From the NCBI GenBank assembly GCA_963923035.1, contig CAWUKT010000051.1, positions 1-50,050 of the forward strand: 50,050 nt of DNA. Reading direction: 5' to 3'. Both the position numbers and the translations under genes were made by a program. The stretch is from CAWUKT01 sp963923035. Its GTDB lineage: Bacteria > Bacteroidota > Bacteroidia > J057 > JADKCL01. Shown here piece after piece: positions 40,241-48,756 of the stretch (position 1 is the first letter of the stretch; every line of letters starts with the position of its first letter). Under the pieces are notes generated by a model. The model was not told the DNA's origin. It saw only the letters and a list, made by a program, of their open reading frames with translations, and made no database searches.

Positions 40241-41152
40241 ATGAATTCCAATTCTACGGCCCAACATCCCCCTTCCATTGCTGCTTACCTGCGGCAGTTT
40301 TACGGGTACCTGCGCCTGGTCAGCCTGGACGTCGTCGCCGGGGCCATTGGCAGTGGCATCATGGTCAACCGGTTCACCGGCGCTGAATTGGAATGGCCCT
40401 TTTTCCTGCTCCTCGGCCTCTCCGTCTGGCTCATCTATACGCTGGATCACCTGCTCGACGCCCACCGGCTTCGGGACAAGGCCAGCACTCCCCGCCACCG
40501 CTTTCATTTCCGCCATTTCCGTTGGCTCAGCGGGATTTGGATCCTCCTTGCGGTGGGAACCGGGTTCCTCGCCGTCTGGCAATTGAGCCTGACCGGAGTA
40601 TTGTTCGGGTTGGGAATGGGGGGCCTGACCATTCTCCACCTGCTGATCGTGAAGCTGGTGGGGGACAAAACCTCCTTGTTCCTGATCAAGGAATTTGGCG
40701 TGGCGCTGGTCTACGCGGGCGGTGTCTGGGGCCTTCCCATACTGGAATCGGGTACCTGGGACGAGCCCCTGATCATATTGTCCTTCGTCCAATTTCTCCT
40801 CCTGGCCCTCACCAATCTCCTCGAATTCTCGTGGTTTGAAGTGGAAATCGACCAACAGGACGGCCATACGTCCTTTGTCCGGGCCCTCGGAAAGGCCTGG
40901 TCCCAACGGGTCATCTTCATTCTGCTCGGGGTCCTGGGGTGTGTGGGATTCATCACCACCGGCCTCGCGGATCCAACCACTTTTGAGGGTTGGTTGACCT
41001 ATCGCGTCGCCCTCATCCACCTCCTCATGGCCACCTTGCTGGCCGCCTTGGTCCTCTTTCCCCAGTGGTTTCAACGCTACGAACGCTACCGCAGCTACGG
41101 CGATGGCGCCTTCCTCATTCCTTTTCTGAGCCTATGGATCATGCCCGCCTAG
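40241..41152 (+). CDS. UbiA-like membrane prenyltransferase family protein
   Basis: The 303-residue protein has about eight membrane helices. The first loop carries IYTLDHLLDAHRLRD (65-79), resembling the first Asp-rich motif of UbiA prenyltransferases, with Asp69 and Asp73. A second acidic loop, FEVEIDQQDGHTSF, follows near residues 200-213. UbiA enzymes move isoprenoid chains onto aromatic acceptors, for example in quinone synthesis. The motifs are not canonical, so this may be a relative with another role. Its 3' end overlaps the methyltransferase gene by 19 bp. Confidence 0.75.
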   Translation: MNSNSTAQHPPSIAAYLRQFYGYLRLVSLDVVAGAIGSGIMVNRFTGAELEWPFFLLLGLSVWLIYTLDHLLDAHRLRDKASTPRHRFHFRHFRWLSGIWILLAVGTGFLAVWQLSLTGVLFGLGMGGLTILHLLIVKLVGDKTSLFLIKEFGVALVYAGGVWGLPILESGTWDEPLIILSFVQFLLLALTNLLEFSWFEVEIDQQDGHTSFVRALGKAWSQRVIFILLGVLGCVGFITTGLADPTTFEGWLTYRVALIHLLMATLLAALVLFPQWFQRYERYRSYGDGAFLIPFLSLWIMPA

Positions 41153-41802
41153 CGCGCACCGCCCGCGGATTTGATCGGTTGGCCGGGGTCTACGATGGCC
41201 TCGTGCGGCTCGTCTACGGCCGCTCCCTACGCCGCGCCCAATTCCATTGGCTGGATGAACTCGAGTCGGCCGACAGCATCCTCATCCTGGGCGGTGGAAC
41301 CGGCTGGTTGTTGGAAGAGGTATTGCGGCGCAATGAACGGGCCCAGGTCATTTACGTGGAACTGAGTCCGGCCATGGTCGCGCGTTCAAGGGACCGCATC
41401 CAAGCCCATTTGCCCGATGCCCTGGAACGAATCCAGTGGATCGAAGGGACCATTCGGGAGGTCCCCAAAGATGTTCGGTGTGATGCTGTATGTACCATGT
41501 TTTTCCTCGACCTGTTCGAGGGAGAACGCCTCACGGCGGAATTGGCGGTCATCGACCGCCACCTGCATCCGGAAGCGGCCTGGCTCCTGACGGATTTTAC
41601 CCCCGCTGAGCGGGGAGTCATGCGGGTTTTCAGTCGCCTCCTCATTTGGACCATGTACCGCTTTTTCCGTTGGATTTGCCGCATCCCCGCCGGGCGGCTG
41701 GGCGATTTTGTCCCGGCCTTACAACAGTTGAATTTCTCCGTCACCCATTCCCAACGCTTCCACCGCGGCATGATCATTTCCCATGTTCTCCGCCGCTCCT
41801 AA
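41134..41802 (+). CDS. class I SAM-dependent methyltransferase
   Basis: The 222-residue protein has SAM motif I ILILGGGTGWLLEE (49-62), then VIYVELSPAMVARSRDR with the acidic residue contacting the ribose, and a motif IV region FFLDLFEGERL. A short hydrophobic C-terminal stretch suggests weak membrane contact. Its start lies inside the end of the UbiA-like gene, so both are translated together and may act on the same lipid substrate, as UbiA and UbiE/MenG do; this is inference from context. It overlaps the convergent gene by 4 bp. Confidence 0.87.
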   Translation: MDHARLARTARGFDRLAGVYDGLVRLVYGRSLRRAQFHWLDELESADSILILGGGTGWLLEEVLRRNERAQVIYVELSPAMVARSRDRIQAHLPDALERIQWIEGTIREVPKDVRCDAVCTMFFLDLFEGERLTAELAVIDRHLHPEAAWLLTDFTPAERGVMRVFSRLLIWTMYRFFRWICRIPAGRLGDFVPALQQLNFSVTHSQRFHRGMIISHVLRRS

Positions 41803-43307
41803 ATCCATTTTTCCCGCAGCATCTCCTCCACTCCTTTTCCCTCCGCCCGGTACCGCACCCACAACACCAATTCTTCCCGCCCCGTCGTATGGGCCGCCCC
41901 CTCCATTTGCTCCAATTCCACCCCCAATTTTCCCCAAATCGCCTTCCGCTCATCGGCCGGACTGTCCATCAATTGGCGTACGGCCCTCAGAATGAGCTGT
42001 TCGTAGGGATACTCGCGGGGGCGGGTTCGGAGTCGCCGTTGGAAGGAACGCATCCGCGATTCGAGCACGTCAAAATTGGAGCGCTCGAAGTGGGACACAA
42101 TCTCAAACATGCGCAAGGCATCAAAAATGTCCTGGCGGAGTCCCCGGTCGGGTTCATTCAGCAGGCGATTCGCGAGGCGAATCGTGGCCAGGTGGTCGCC
42201 CCCCAGAAACAGGGTGACGGTCAGGTTATAGAGCAGGGTCAGCTCAATGTTCCGGTTCAGGTAGGCCGCGTGCTGCTTCAAACCGGCCTCAATTTCAGGC
42301 TGTTGGGACTGGCCCCGGGCGAGTTGGCCCGCGGTGATGGCATAGCGCAGTTGGAGGTGCTGGCCGAGGTAGAATGCCCGGGCCTGAAGGCGCTCATTCG
42401 TGGTGGGCAGGGCCTCCATCTTGGAAATATGGGCGTCGAAATCGTCGAAGTGCCAGATGCGCAGACTCGCATCCAAAAAGGTGGTCAGGGCATTGAGGTA
42501 TTGGTCGGGGTGGCTCCGCTGAAGTCGGGGAAAGCCTTCCCAGAGCAACAGGGCCGAGCGGTTGTGGCTTTGGGTGGCTTCGGAGGCGCCCTTGAGCCGG
42601 TGGTAGCTGGCGTGTATGAAATGGTAGGCGAGGCGGGCAAAAAAGGGCAACCCGTCGGGAGGGGCCTGCAACAAGGGATCGGAAATCAGCGATTCGATTT
42701 CCTCGGCCACTTCGGTCTTGCGGATGTCCACCCGGCTGGCCAGGATGATCCGTATCCGGGCGCGCAACGACAACAGCCGCGTCTCGGCTTTCAGGTCGGC
42801 GAGGGCCGCGTTCTCGGCCGCCTCCACTTCCCGGAGGATCTCCGGCACCTTGGGGCTACGGTCCACGACCACCAGCCGCCGCTCCCAGCGCAAGAGCTCG
42901 GTGACATATCCGGGCAATTGCTCCGAGCGGGCGCGTTCGAGCGACCGACGCAGAATCTTCCGGGCTTGCCCGGAGAGCCCCCGCTGGTGCAGCAATTCGA
43001 TATGGTCCAGCGACCGGCGCAATTCCATTTCCTCAGAAGCCGCCTGCCGTCCGGACCGGAGACTTTGGAGGAGGGTATCGTAGAGGTAGGCCTTCGCCAC
43101 CGAGAAGTTCCGGATGAATTTTTCCCCCTCGAACCGCTTCTTGATCGCAGCTTCATCGTATTCCTCCTGCTGGGAAATGGCATCGAACAAGCGGACGTAG
43201 TTGTTGGACGACTTTGGATTGCTCCGTTCGGCGTACCGGCGGAACTGCCTTTTTTCGGCTTTGCCCAGCGATTGGACCAATAAAAACAACTCATTTGAGG
43301 GCCCCAT
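41799..43307 (-). CDS. conserved helical protein, unknown
   Basis: The 502-residue protein is predicted to be almost entirely helical, with repeats of about 35 residues resembling TPR or similar solenoids. It has no signal peptide or membrane segment. The start (NELFLLVQSLGKAEKRQFRRYA) and NYVRLFDAISQQEEYDE recall a conserved Bacteroidota family seen in many genomes without a known function. It is a single-gene unit. Nothing points to an enzyme. Confidence 0.78.
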   Translation of the reverse strand: MGPSNELFLLVQSLGKAEKRQFRRYAERSNPKSSNNYVRLFDAISQQEEYDEAAIKKRFEGEKFIRNFSVAKAYLYDTLLQSLRSGRQAASEEMELRRSLDHIELLHQRGLSGQARKILRRSLERARSEQLPGYVTELLRWERRLVVVDRSPKVPEILREVEAAENAALADLKAETRLLSLRARIRIILASRVDIRKTEVAEEIESLISDPLLQAPPDGLPFFARLAYHFIHASYHRLKGASEATQSHNRSALLLWEGFPRLQRSHPDQYLNALTTFLDASLRIWHFDDFDAHISKMEALPTTNERLQARAFYLGQHLQLRYAITAGQLARGQSQQPEIEAGLKQHAAYLNRNIELTLLYNLTVTLFLGGDHLATIRLANRLLNEPDRGLRQDIFDALRMFEIVSHFERSNFDVLESRMRSFQRRLRTRPREYPYEQLILRAVRQLMDSPADERKAIWGKLGVELEQMEGAAHTTGREELVLWVRYRAEGKGVEEMLREKWI

Positions 43308-43407
43308 AGGCAGGTGAAAAACTTAGAGTTAGCCCCCAAAATAACAAATTAGAATCGTTTAAAAGCCCATTGCCCCAATTGAAATACTTAGAATGCTACT
43401 TTTCTTG

Positions 43408-43439
43408 ATTGGGCAGGAAAAAAGGGAGCTCTACATTTG
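43408..43439 (+). promoter_or_regulatory. promoter of the Cys-rich lipoprotein gene
   Basis: ATTG (43408-43411), 20 nt, TACATTTG (43432-43439), an exact -7 box. It lies downstream of the first possible in-frame ATG (43393), supporting a start near 43489. Confidence 0.62.
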
Positions 43440-43488
43440 GAACATCAACAACAGAGTGCAACCTTCGGGATTATTCTTAACGAAAACG

Positions 43489-44421
43489 ATGACTATGAAA
43501 CACCAATTGCTCTATTTGTTCATCCCGTTGGCCCTGCTGGTAGTGAGTTGCCAGCCCACCAATCAGTTGGAGGTCTCCAAAGCGGAGGTTTGTCTGAATA
43601 TGTACGGCAAAAGCACTTGCTTAAAAGACAAAGACCAGCTCTTGAGACTCCACCTTGTCGATGACTCGGTCCGTTTGGAACGGGTCTCACCTGACCTCCG
43701 CGTCGACTTCCGCAACTTTCCCCAATACGGAAAGCCCAGAAAAGTCCCGGCGGCCAGCTACGATGTCAGTGTCAAAGGCGGCCTGATATATCTCAAAGAC
43801 AGCCTTGCCAATTTCGAAGTAAATGGAGAACTCGGCTTCTTAATTTGGAATGGACAGGGCAACAGCCACGTGATGATCTCCACTCCGGTGGACGAGGACT
43901 GTGGCAAATGGTCCCTCGTGATGGAAAATGGCTCCATCATGCGCAAGCTCCAAAACATGGGCTCCTCCATGACCGCCACCTCCCGCATGGTGGATGTCGA
44001 CGGCGACGGAACCGCCATGATCGAAAAGGTCGTCACCACGGCCACCGCCCTCCGGACGATTCCCGGAGACACGGGCACCGAAATTGTCATCCTCGATGAC
44101 TTCACCCCCAAGCTCAACGACTGTTGTGAAGAGGGCTACGAAGTCTGCTGCGAAGACAACGACAGAGGAGGCGTTAGCAACAACGATCCCATCGAACCCA
44201 GCCCGGAATTGCTCGAAATGGGCCTCGTCATTCCCATCGAAGACTGCTGTCTCTGGGAAGACTGCCACCGGATCGTGGTCGTGGATTGCCGGACAGGCGA
44301 GATTCGATGCTACGACACCCTTGAATGCTCAGTGACAATCACCCTCAGCGGCCCCTTTGTGGTCATATCGACCTCAGATGGCTGCGACAGCTCCCCCGGA
44401 CTGACTGTATGTTCCGGCTGA
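43489..44421 (+). CDS. Cys-rich lipoprotein, unknown
   Basis: The 310-residue product begins MTMKHQLLYLFIPLALLVVSC, a lipoprotein signal with lipobox VVSC (Cys21). The mature part is beta-rich up to about residue 200. The C-terminal 110 residues then carry many cysteines, including CC pairs (NDCCEEGYEVCC, EDCCLWEDC), about a dozen in total. This is unusual for a periplasmic or outer-membrane lipoprotein and suggests several disulfides or metal binding. No family is recognised. ATG 43495 is an equally possible start. Confidence 0.75.
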   Translation: MTMKHQLLYLFIPLALLVVSCQPTNQLEVSKAEVCLNMYGKSTCLKDKDQLLRLHLVDDSVRLERVSPDLRVDFRNFPQYGKPRKVPAASYDVSVKGGLIYLKDSLANFEVNGELGFLIWNGQGNSHVMISTPVDEDCGKWSLVMENGSIMRKLQNMGSSMTATSRMVDVDGDGTAMIEKVVTTATALRTIPGDTGTEIVILDDFTPKLNDCCEEGYEVCCEDNDRGGVSNNDPIEPSPELLEMGLVIPIEDCCLWEDCHRIVVVDCRTGEIRCYDTLECSVTITLSGPFVVISTSDGCDSSPGLTVCSG

Positions 44422-44822
44422 TACTCAAAGCAACCTCTATCTAATTACTACAAGCACACTTCTGCGGAGGTGAAGCCCCGGGAACCCCGGGGCACCACCC
44501 CACGCATGTCCAAAAGAAACCAAGATTTAATCATCAACATTACTGGAAGACGCACCTTTTCACTGTTTCTATTTCAACCTTCCAACCGCTCTTTACATAC
44601 TGATCCTGATTCAGCCAGCCCGCTCCCCAAGCGGCCCCTGAATACGCTACAAAAAGCACTTAATATTATCCTGTTCTATTGATTGATAAGCGGAAGAACG
44701 CTTTTAAACCTTTTTCGAAATGAAGTTGTCCCCGTTTGGGACAACTTCACTTTTCTGACTGGCCGAATCGACCCGAGTGACTTTCCATTTTCATCCTGAA
44801 ACCCCAAAAGCCCCATTGCCCT
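44422..44822. other. 401-bp intergenic region with hairpins
   Basis: No gene is visible. GCCCCGGG (44475-44482) and GCCCCGGG's complement (44486-44493) make a perfect eight-pair stem without a T-tract. AAGCG-N6-CGCTT (44688-44703) is followed by TT and more T further on. A stronger hairpin at 44722-44748 is listed separately. Confidence 0.5.
44722..44755 (+). terminator. long hairpin, probable terminator or attenuator
   Basis: GAAGTTGTCCC (44722-44732) and GGGACAACTTC (44738-44748) form a perfect eleven-pair stem with a CGTTT loop, followed by ACTTTTCT. It lies 74 bp before the next gene, so it may end the lipoprotein transcript or attenuate the next gene. Confidence 0.6.
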
Positions 44823-46205
44823 ATGGACCACATGAAATACCAACAGCACATGAGCACTCCCTTCAACCAGGGATTTGACGAACATGTGTACTACGGCGGC
44901 TGTGTCGCGACGCCCCCGGAATTCAACATCACCGCGGGCATCGACGAGCCCCTACCCATCCACATCCCAACGATCCCGGAGATCATGGGCAATCCCCAGG
45001 TCCCCCAGCCCGAGATCGATGCCAAGAAAGCCATCGAAGCCAACAACAAGTCGGAATTTCGGATCGATTGGGTCCGGAACCTCCAGCTCGAATTGCTCGG
45101 GAGCCGGATCAGCACCGACGGCAACTTTGACGAAGCTACGGTGAAGCAGGTTGCCCGGTTCCAGCAAGTCATCATGGGACAGGACAAGCCCAGCGGGATC
45201 ATCGACGGGGATACCCGTCGCAAATTGGAAGCCATCTACCACCGCCTCTACATCGAAGTCCTCGGCGACAAACTCGACGCGCGGGTCCTCGTTCCGGCCA
45301 GTGCGACCGGAGACCAACGCTACGACTACTGGAAAAAAATCATCCAGGACGCGGGCGGCCACTTCATGGAGAACGACAAGGAGGTCAACCTCCTCGGCAT
45401 CCGCGGCGTCAAAATTGCAGACGGCAGCGACGAGCACCAGGTCAATGGAACAACCCTCGCCAGCGGGGACATTTACCAGACCGAATCCGCCAACGACTTT
45501 GCCAAGGCGCGCCAGGAAAATGCCAAGAGCGGGAAGGACAGCAACAAAGACAATCACCTCAGCGGCAAACACAATAGCTTTGACGACCTGATGGTCTCTC
45601 TCTGGATGGACGGGAAGGATAAAAAGGTCGAAGAGCGGCGGGGCAATGTGGACCCGAGAAGCAAATACACCGACGACAAATACGGCACCGGCCACCTCAG
45701 CGACGGCCAATACGCTTACCGCACCGGCCGGCATGGCACCACTTCGGGCACCCACAAGTCAGCGGTCAAAGGCATGGACAAAAAAGACCGCAAATACCTC
45801 AACGTCGCCGACTATACCCGCTCCGACGGCAAGAAAGGCGTCCGCTACGATGCCCTTGTCCCCACCCGGAACCAGGAAGTCTGGCGCGAGCACGACAAGA
45901 ACGACCTCTACCTGAGCGAATCCGAGGAAAATTACAGCCGCGAGGCCATCTACAACCGGGACAAGAAGGTCGCGAAGTATGGCAACCGCTATGTGAACGA
46001 CAACTTCGCCATGAACATCCACACGTCCAGCACCAAGCATCCGAATTCCCAGGCCTGCATGAATGTCCCCGCCGATGAGTACCCGGAATTCATGAAAGAA
46101 ATCAAGGACAGCAACAACAAGAAGAATGTCCTCTTCACGTTGATCGATACGTCGAAGATCAGCGAAGGGCTGAAGGTGGTGAAAACCGAAACGATTCAGG
46201 AATAA
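44823..46205 (+). CDS. peptidoglycan-binding-domain protein with possible catalytic C-terminus
   Basis: The 460-residue protein has no signal peptide. After a Pro-rich start (DEPLPIHIPTIPEIMGNPQVP), residues about 80-145 form a peptidoglycan-binding type 1 domain (LQLELLGSRISTDGNFDEAT, with RFQQ and GIIDGDTRRKL). A charged Lys/Asp/Gly-rich region follows (about 205-330). The C-terminal part contains NFAMNIHTSSTKHPNSQACM (394-413), with His400, Ser409 and Cys412 spaced somewhat like the HxxN...SxGC site of L,D-transpeptidase-like domains. It could be a wall-acting enzyme exported by a non-classical route (such as a contractile or type VI-like apparatus), but this is inference. It stands alone. 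Confidence 0.7.
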   Translation: MDHMKYQQHMSTPFNQGFDEHVYYGGCVATPPEFNITAGIDEPLPIHIPTIPEIMGNPQVPQPEIDAKKAIEANNKSEFRIDWVRNLQLELLGSRISTDGNFDEATVKQVARFQQVIMGQDKPSGIIDGDTRRKLEAIYHRLYIEVLGDKLDARVLVPASATGDQRYDYWKKIIQDAGGHFMENDKEVNLLGIRGVKIADGSDEHQVNGTTLASGDIYQTESANDFAKARQENAKSGKDSNKDNHLSGKHNSFDDLMVSLWMDGKDKKVEERRGNVDPRSKYTDDKYGTGHLSDGQYAYRTGRHGTTSGTHKSAVKGMDKKDRKYLNVADYTRSDGKKGVRYDALVPTRNQEVWREHDKNDLYLSESEENYSREAIYNRDKKVAKYGNRYVNDNFAMNIHTSSTKHPNSQACMNVPADEYPEFMKEIKDSNNKKNVLFTLIDTSKISEGLKVVKTETIQE

Positions 46206-46210
46206 AGGGG

Positions 46211-47653
46211 CTACTGGACCCAGAGCACCGAATTGCGGGAGCCAAATTCGTTCTTCTCCCAGAGGGAATTGGCCTTGTCGGAGATCCATTTACCGTCCAC
46301 GATGAATTTGTAGGTGTTCTTACCCGGCGGCAAGTACACGCTGATCCGCCAGACATCGCCCACTTTCTGCATGCGATAGCCGCCGTATTTCTCCCAGCCA
46401 TTGAAATTGCCGACCAGGGCGACCGACTTCGCCTTGGGATAGCCCTTCAACTCAAACGAGTAATTCGGATTCACGGACAATACGGAAGCCACGCCCTCCG
46501 CACTCTTGGTCCGGTGGGGATTCGCGGGATCAGGCTGGGCCGCGCCATCTACCAACAATTGGTAGACATAGTTGCCGGGCGGCAACGCATAGGGCAGGCT
46601 CCACCCCTGGTCGGAGCGGGCCAGACAATCGGAGTCGCTCCGCCACTGGTTGAAATCGCCGCGGACACAGACCGATTCGGCCTGGGGAACGCCCGCAAAT
46701 TGGAACTCGAACGAGGCCCCCAAGACGAGGACGGAGTTTTTCGTGCCGAGTTCATTCGGAACGGTATTGTTGTGGGCGGGATCTACGATCCAGGTGCCAT
46801 CGACAATGTACTTGTATTGGTGGGCGCCGTCGGCGAGGTAAACAGGCAGCTCCCAGCGGTTGCCCCGGCGCTTCATCTTCAGGGAGCTCTCCTCCCAATT
46901 GTTGAAGGAGCCAGCCAGCACCACTTCCCGGGCCTCCGGGTAGGCGTCGAGGACAAAGGTGTGGTTCGGGAGAAAATAAACGCTGTTCTGGTTGCCAACA
47001 TAGTCGGTTTTGACCTGCGCATTGACCGGATCCAGGTACCATTTCCCGTCCACCACAAACTTATACAAATGCTGCCCCGGCGGCAGGTCCAGGGTCACCA
47101 TCCAGCCCTTGGAACTCTTCTTCATCGGCGTCGCCAGTACACTCCACTGGTTGAAGGTACCCGCCAGGTGGACTTCCTTGGCATTTTCAAAGCCGAACAA
47201 TTGGAACCGCACGCCACTCTCCAGCGCCTGGACCGACTTGGCGACGAACCGGTTCACCCCAAAATTGGTCCCGGCTGCCCACGTGGGCGGTGCATCGAGG
47301 TCAAGGTCGAGGGTCCAGCGGGTATTGTTGCGGAGAGAGGCCACGCCCCGCAGTTCTTTCAGCGGTTTCTTGTATTCGATTTGGGTATCGGTGCAGGAAA
47401 CCAGCTTCCAGCCCTGGGCATTGCGGAGGGGAACGCCCAATTCGGCCAGGCTATCGGTTTCGGGCTTGGAACTGCCAATCAGTTGGAGGAGGCTGTCGAC
47501 GGTCGCAGCGCTCAGGGAATTGTCGATGAGGGCAATGACCATCCCGTTTTCAAAGCGGTAGTCCACAGACGGAGCCTGGGCCACCAGTCCACGCGGCAAA
47601 CTCCCGCCGACCAGCAGTCCTATCCAGAGGAGGATGATCCGTCCCCTACTCAT
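46211..47653 (-). CDS. secreted protein with four AMPK/CBM48-like repeats
   Basis: The 480-residue product has a signal peptide (to about residue 26, GLVAQ) and a beta-rich N-terminal part of about 125 residues. Four successive repeats of about 85 residues follow, each with the glycogen-binding E-set hallmark: LAGTFNQW, LAGSFNNW, VRGDFNQW and LVGNFNGW near the start. YKFVVDG, YKYIVDG, YQLLVDG and YKFIVDG come near the middle. Such domains bind alpha-glucans in AMPK and branching enzymes; here they form a tandem array in an exported protein without an attached enzyme. It overlaps the upstream protease-like gene by 4 bp and is co-translated with it. Confidence 0.88.
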   Translation of the reverse strand: MSRGRIILLWIGLLVGGSLPRGLVAQAPSVDYRFENGMVIALIDNSLSAATVDSLLQLIGSSKPETDSLAELGVPLRNAQGWKLVSCTDTQIEYKKPLKELRGVASLRNNTRWTLDLDLDAPPTWAAGTNFGVNRFVAKSVQALESGVRFQLFGFENAKEVHLAGTFNQWSVLATPMKKSSKGWMVTLDLPPGQHLYKFVVDGKWYLDPVNAQVKTDYVGNQNSVYFLPNHTFVLDAYPEAREVVLAGSFNNWEESSLKMKRRGNRWELPVYLADGAHQYKYIVDGTWIVDPAHNNTVPNELGTKNSVLVLGASFEFQFAGVPQAESVCVRGDFNQWRSDSDCLARSDQGWSLPYALPPGNYVYQLLVDGAAQPDPANPHRTKSAEGVASVLSVNPNYSFELKGYPKAKSVALVGNFNGWEKYGGYRMQKVGDVWRISVYLPPGKNTYKFIVDGKWISDKANSLWEKNEFGSRNSVLWVQ

Positions 47654-48708
47654 CGCTGTGACCCATTGCTATCATACAATTGTAAACGCTCGTTCTTAAA
47701 GTCTATGACAAAACGACCCTGGGCAAAAAACGGATAGCCGAGGACTCCATCGATCTGGACTCCATACGCCCGGCTGATCACGCCTAGATTCGCCACTAAG
47801 GTACGCATTTTCCCTAAATTCAGTCCGCCCAATTCATAGCCAGCCACCCGCGTGACCAAGACTTCCGCCGTCGTCCCGTCGGCCCCCATCGCCTCGATCC
47901 GCTGCTGAATCTCCATTTCCTCAAACACCTCTCCCGGCAAGTCGCGGTCCAGGATATTCATCTCCGCGCCCGTATCGAGCGAGAAGCGGATCTTTTTTCC
48001 CTGCACCTTCCCCTTCACCAACAAAACCCCGTCCCGCAGCTTCATCGGCAGGTCCATCCGGAGGGCAGGCGCTTCCGGCAGGGTGGCCGGGGTCCGATGG
48101 AGAATCAGCTGCTGGCCCTGGAGGTCCAGCTCCATGATCATGTCCGAAAACAAGCCCACGCCCAGCAAGCCCAGGATTTGCACCCCGCGCTGGTTTTCTA
48201 TATTGCCGAGGTTGGTCACGTCCGCCCGCAAATTCTCCATTTGGAGTTCACCGATGGAGAGGTGGCCGCAGGAGGTACGGCGCACGTATTGGTTTTCCGA
48301 GGTAAAGGTCCCGGCCACAAAGCTCGAGTCGATTTCGTACTCCCGGAAGTAGGTGGCGTTGAGGACCAGGTAGGGGGCCCCGAGGTCCAGGATGAAATTG
48401 CCCCGCAGGGAATCAATTTCGGCTTCGATGAGGAACAGGTTACCGGCCCGCTTCAGGGGGAGGGTGAGTTGGTCAAAGTCGCCTTGGGGAAATGAAAAAG
48501 CAGGACGGTCGCGGTGGGGTACATCGATTCTGTCTGCTCCAATGGGGGGAGTAGCTTCCGGGAGTCGGGCCGAGGCAGGGCCAGGGCTCCCGAGCAGCAA
48601 AACCAATCCCAGCCCGAGGGCGGCCAGGTGGTTGATCAGCTTGGGCGTCACCCTTTCCGCCCCACCAAATTCGCGCCAAACCCGAAATCCACCCGTAATT
48701 CCCGCCAT
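47650..48708 (-). CDS. retropepsin-like aspartyl protease family protein, secreted
   Basis: The 352-residue protein has a hydrophobic N-terminal signal or anchor (about 28-47). Two retropepsin-like half domains follow: FILDLGAPYLVLN with Asp108-Leu-Gly (first half, non-canonical) and FSLDTGAEMNIL with Asp245-Thr-Gly (second half, canonical). Each half ends in a hydrophobic-hydrophobic-Gly segment (ILGLLGVGLF, DGVLGYPFF). The two halves in one chain could form a pepsin-like active site, with the first Asp motif altered. It is the first gene of an operon with the CBM48-like repeat protein. It faces the SDR gene at 48757. Confidence 0.82.
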   Translation of the reverse strand: MAGITGGFRVWREFGGAERVTPKLINHLAALGLGLVLLLGSPGPASARLPEATPPIGADRIDVPHRDRPAFSFPQGDFDQLTLPLKRAGNLFLIEAEIDSLRGNFILDLGAPYLVLNATYFREYEIDSSFVAGTFTSENQYVRRTSCGHLSIGELQMENLRADVTNLGNIENQRGVQILGLLGVGLFSDMIMELDLQGQQLILHRTPATLPEAPALRMDLPMKLRDGVLLVKGKVQGKKIRFSLDTGAEMNILDRDLPGEVFEEMEIQQRIEAMGADGTTAEVLVTRVAGYELGGLNLGKMRTLVANLGVISRAYGVQIDGVLGYPFFAQGRFVIDFKNERLQLYDSNGSQR

Positions 48709-48756
48709 TATGGCAGAGATTTTCTATTTTGGCCCTGAATCCAATTCACTTCCCCC

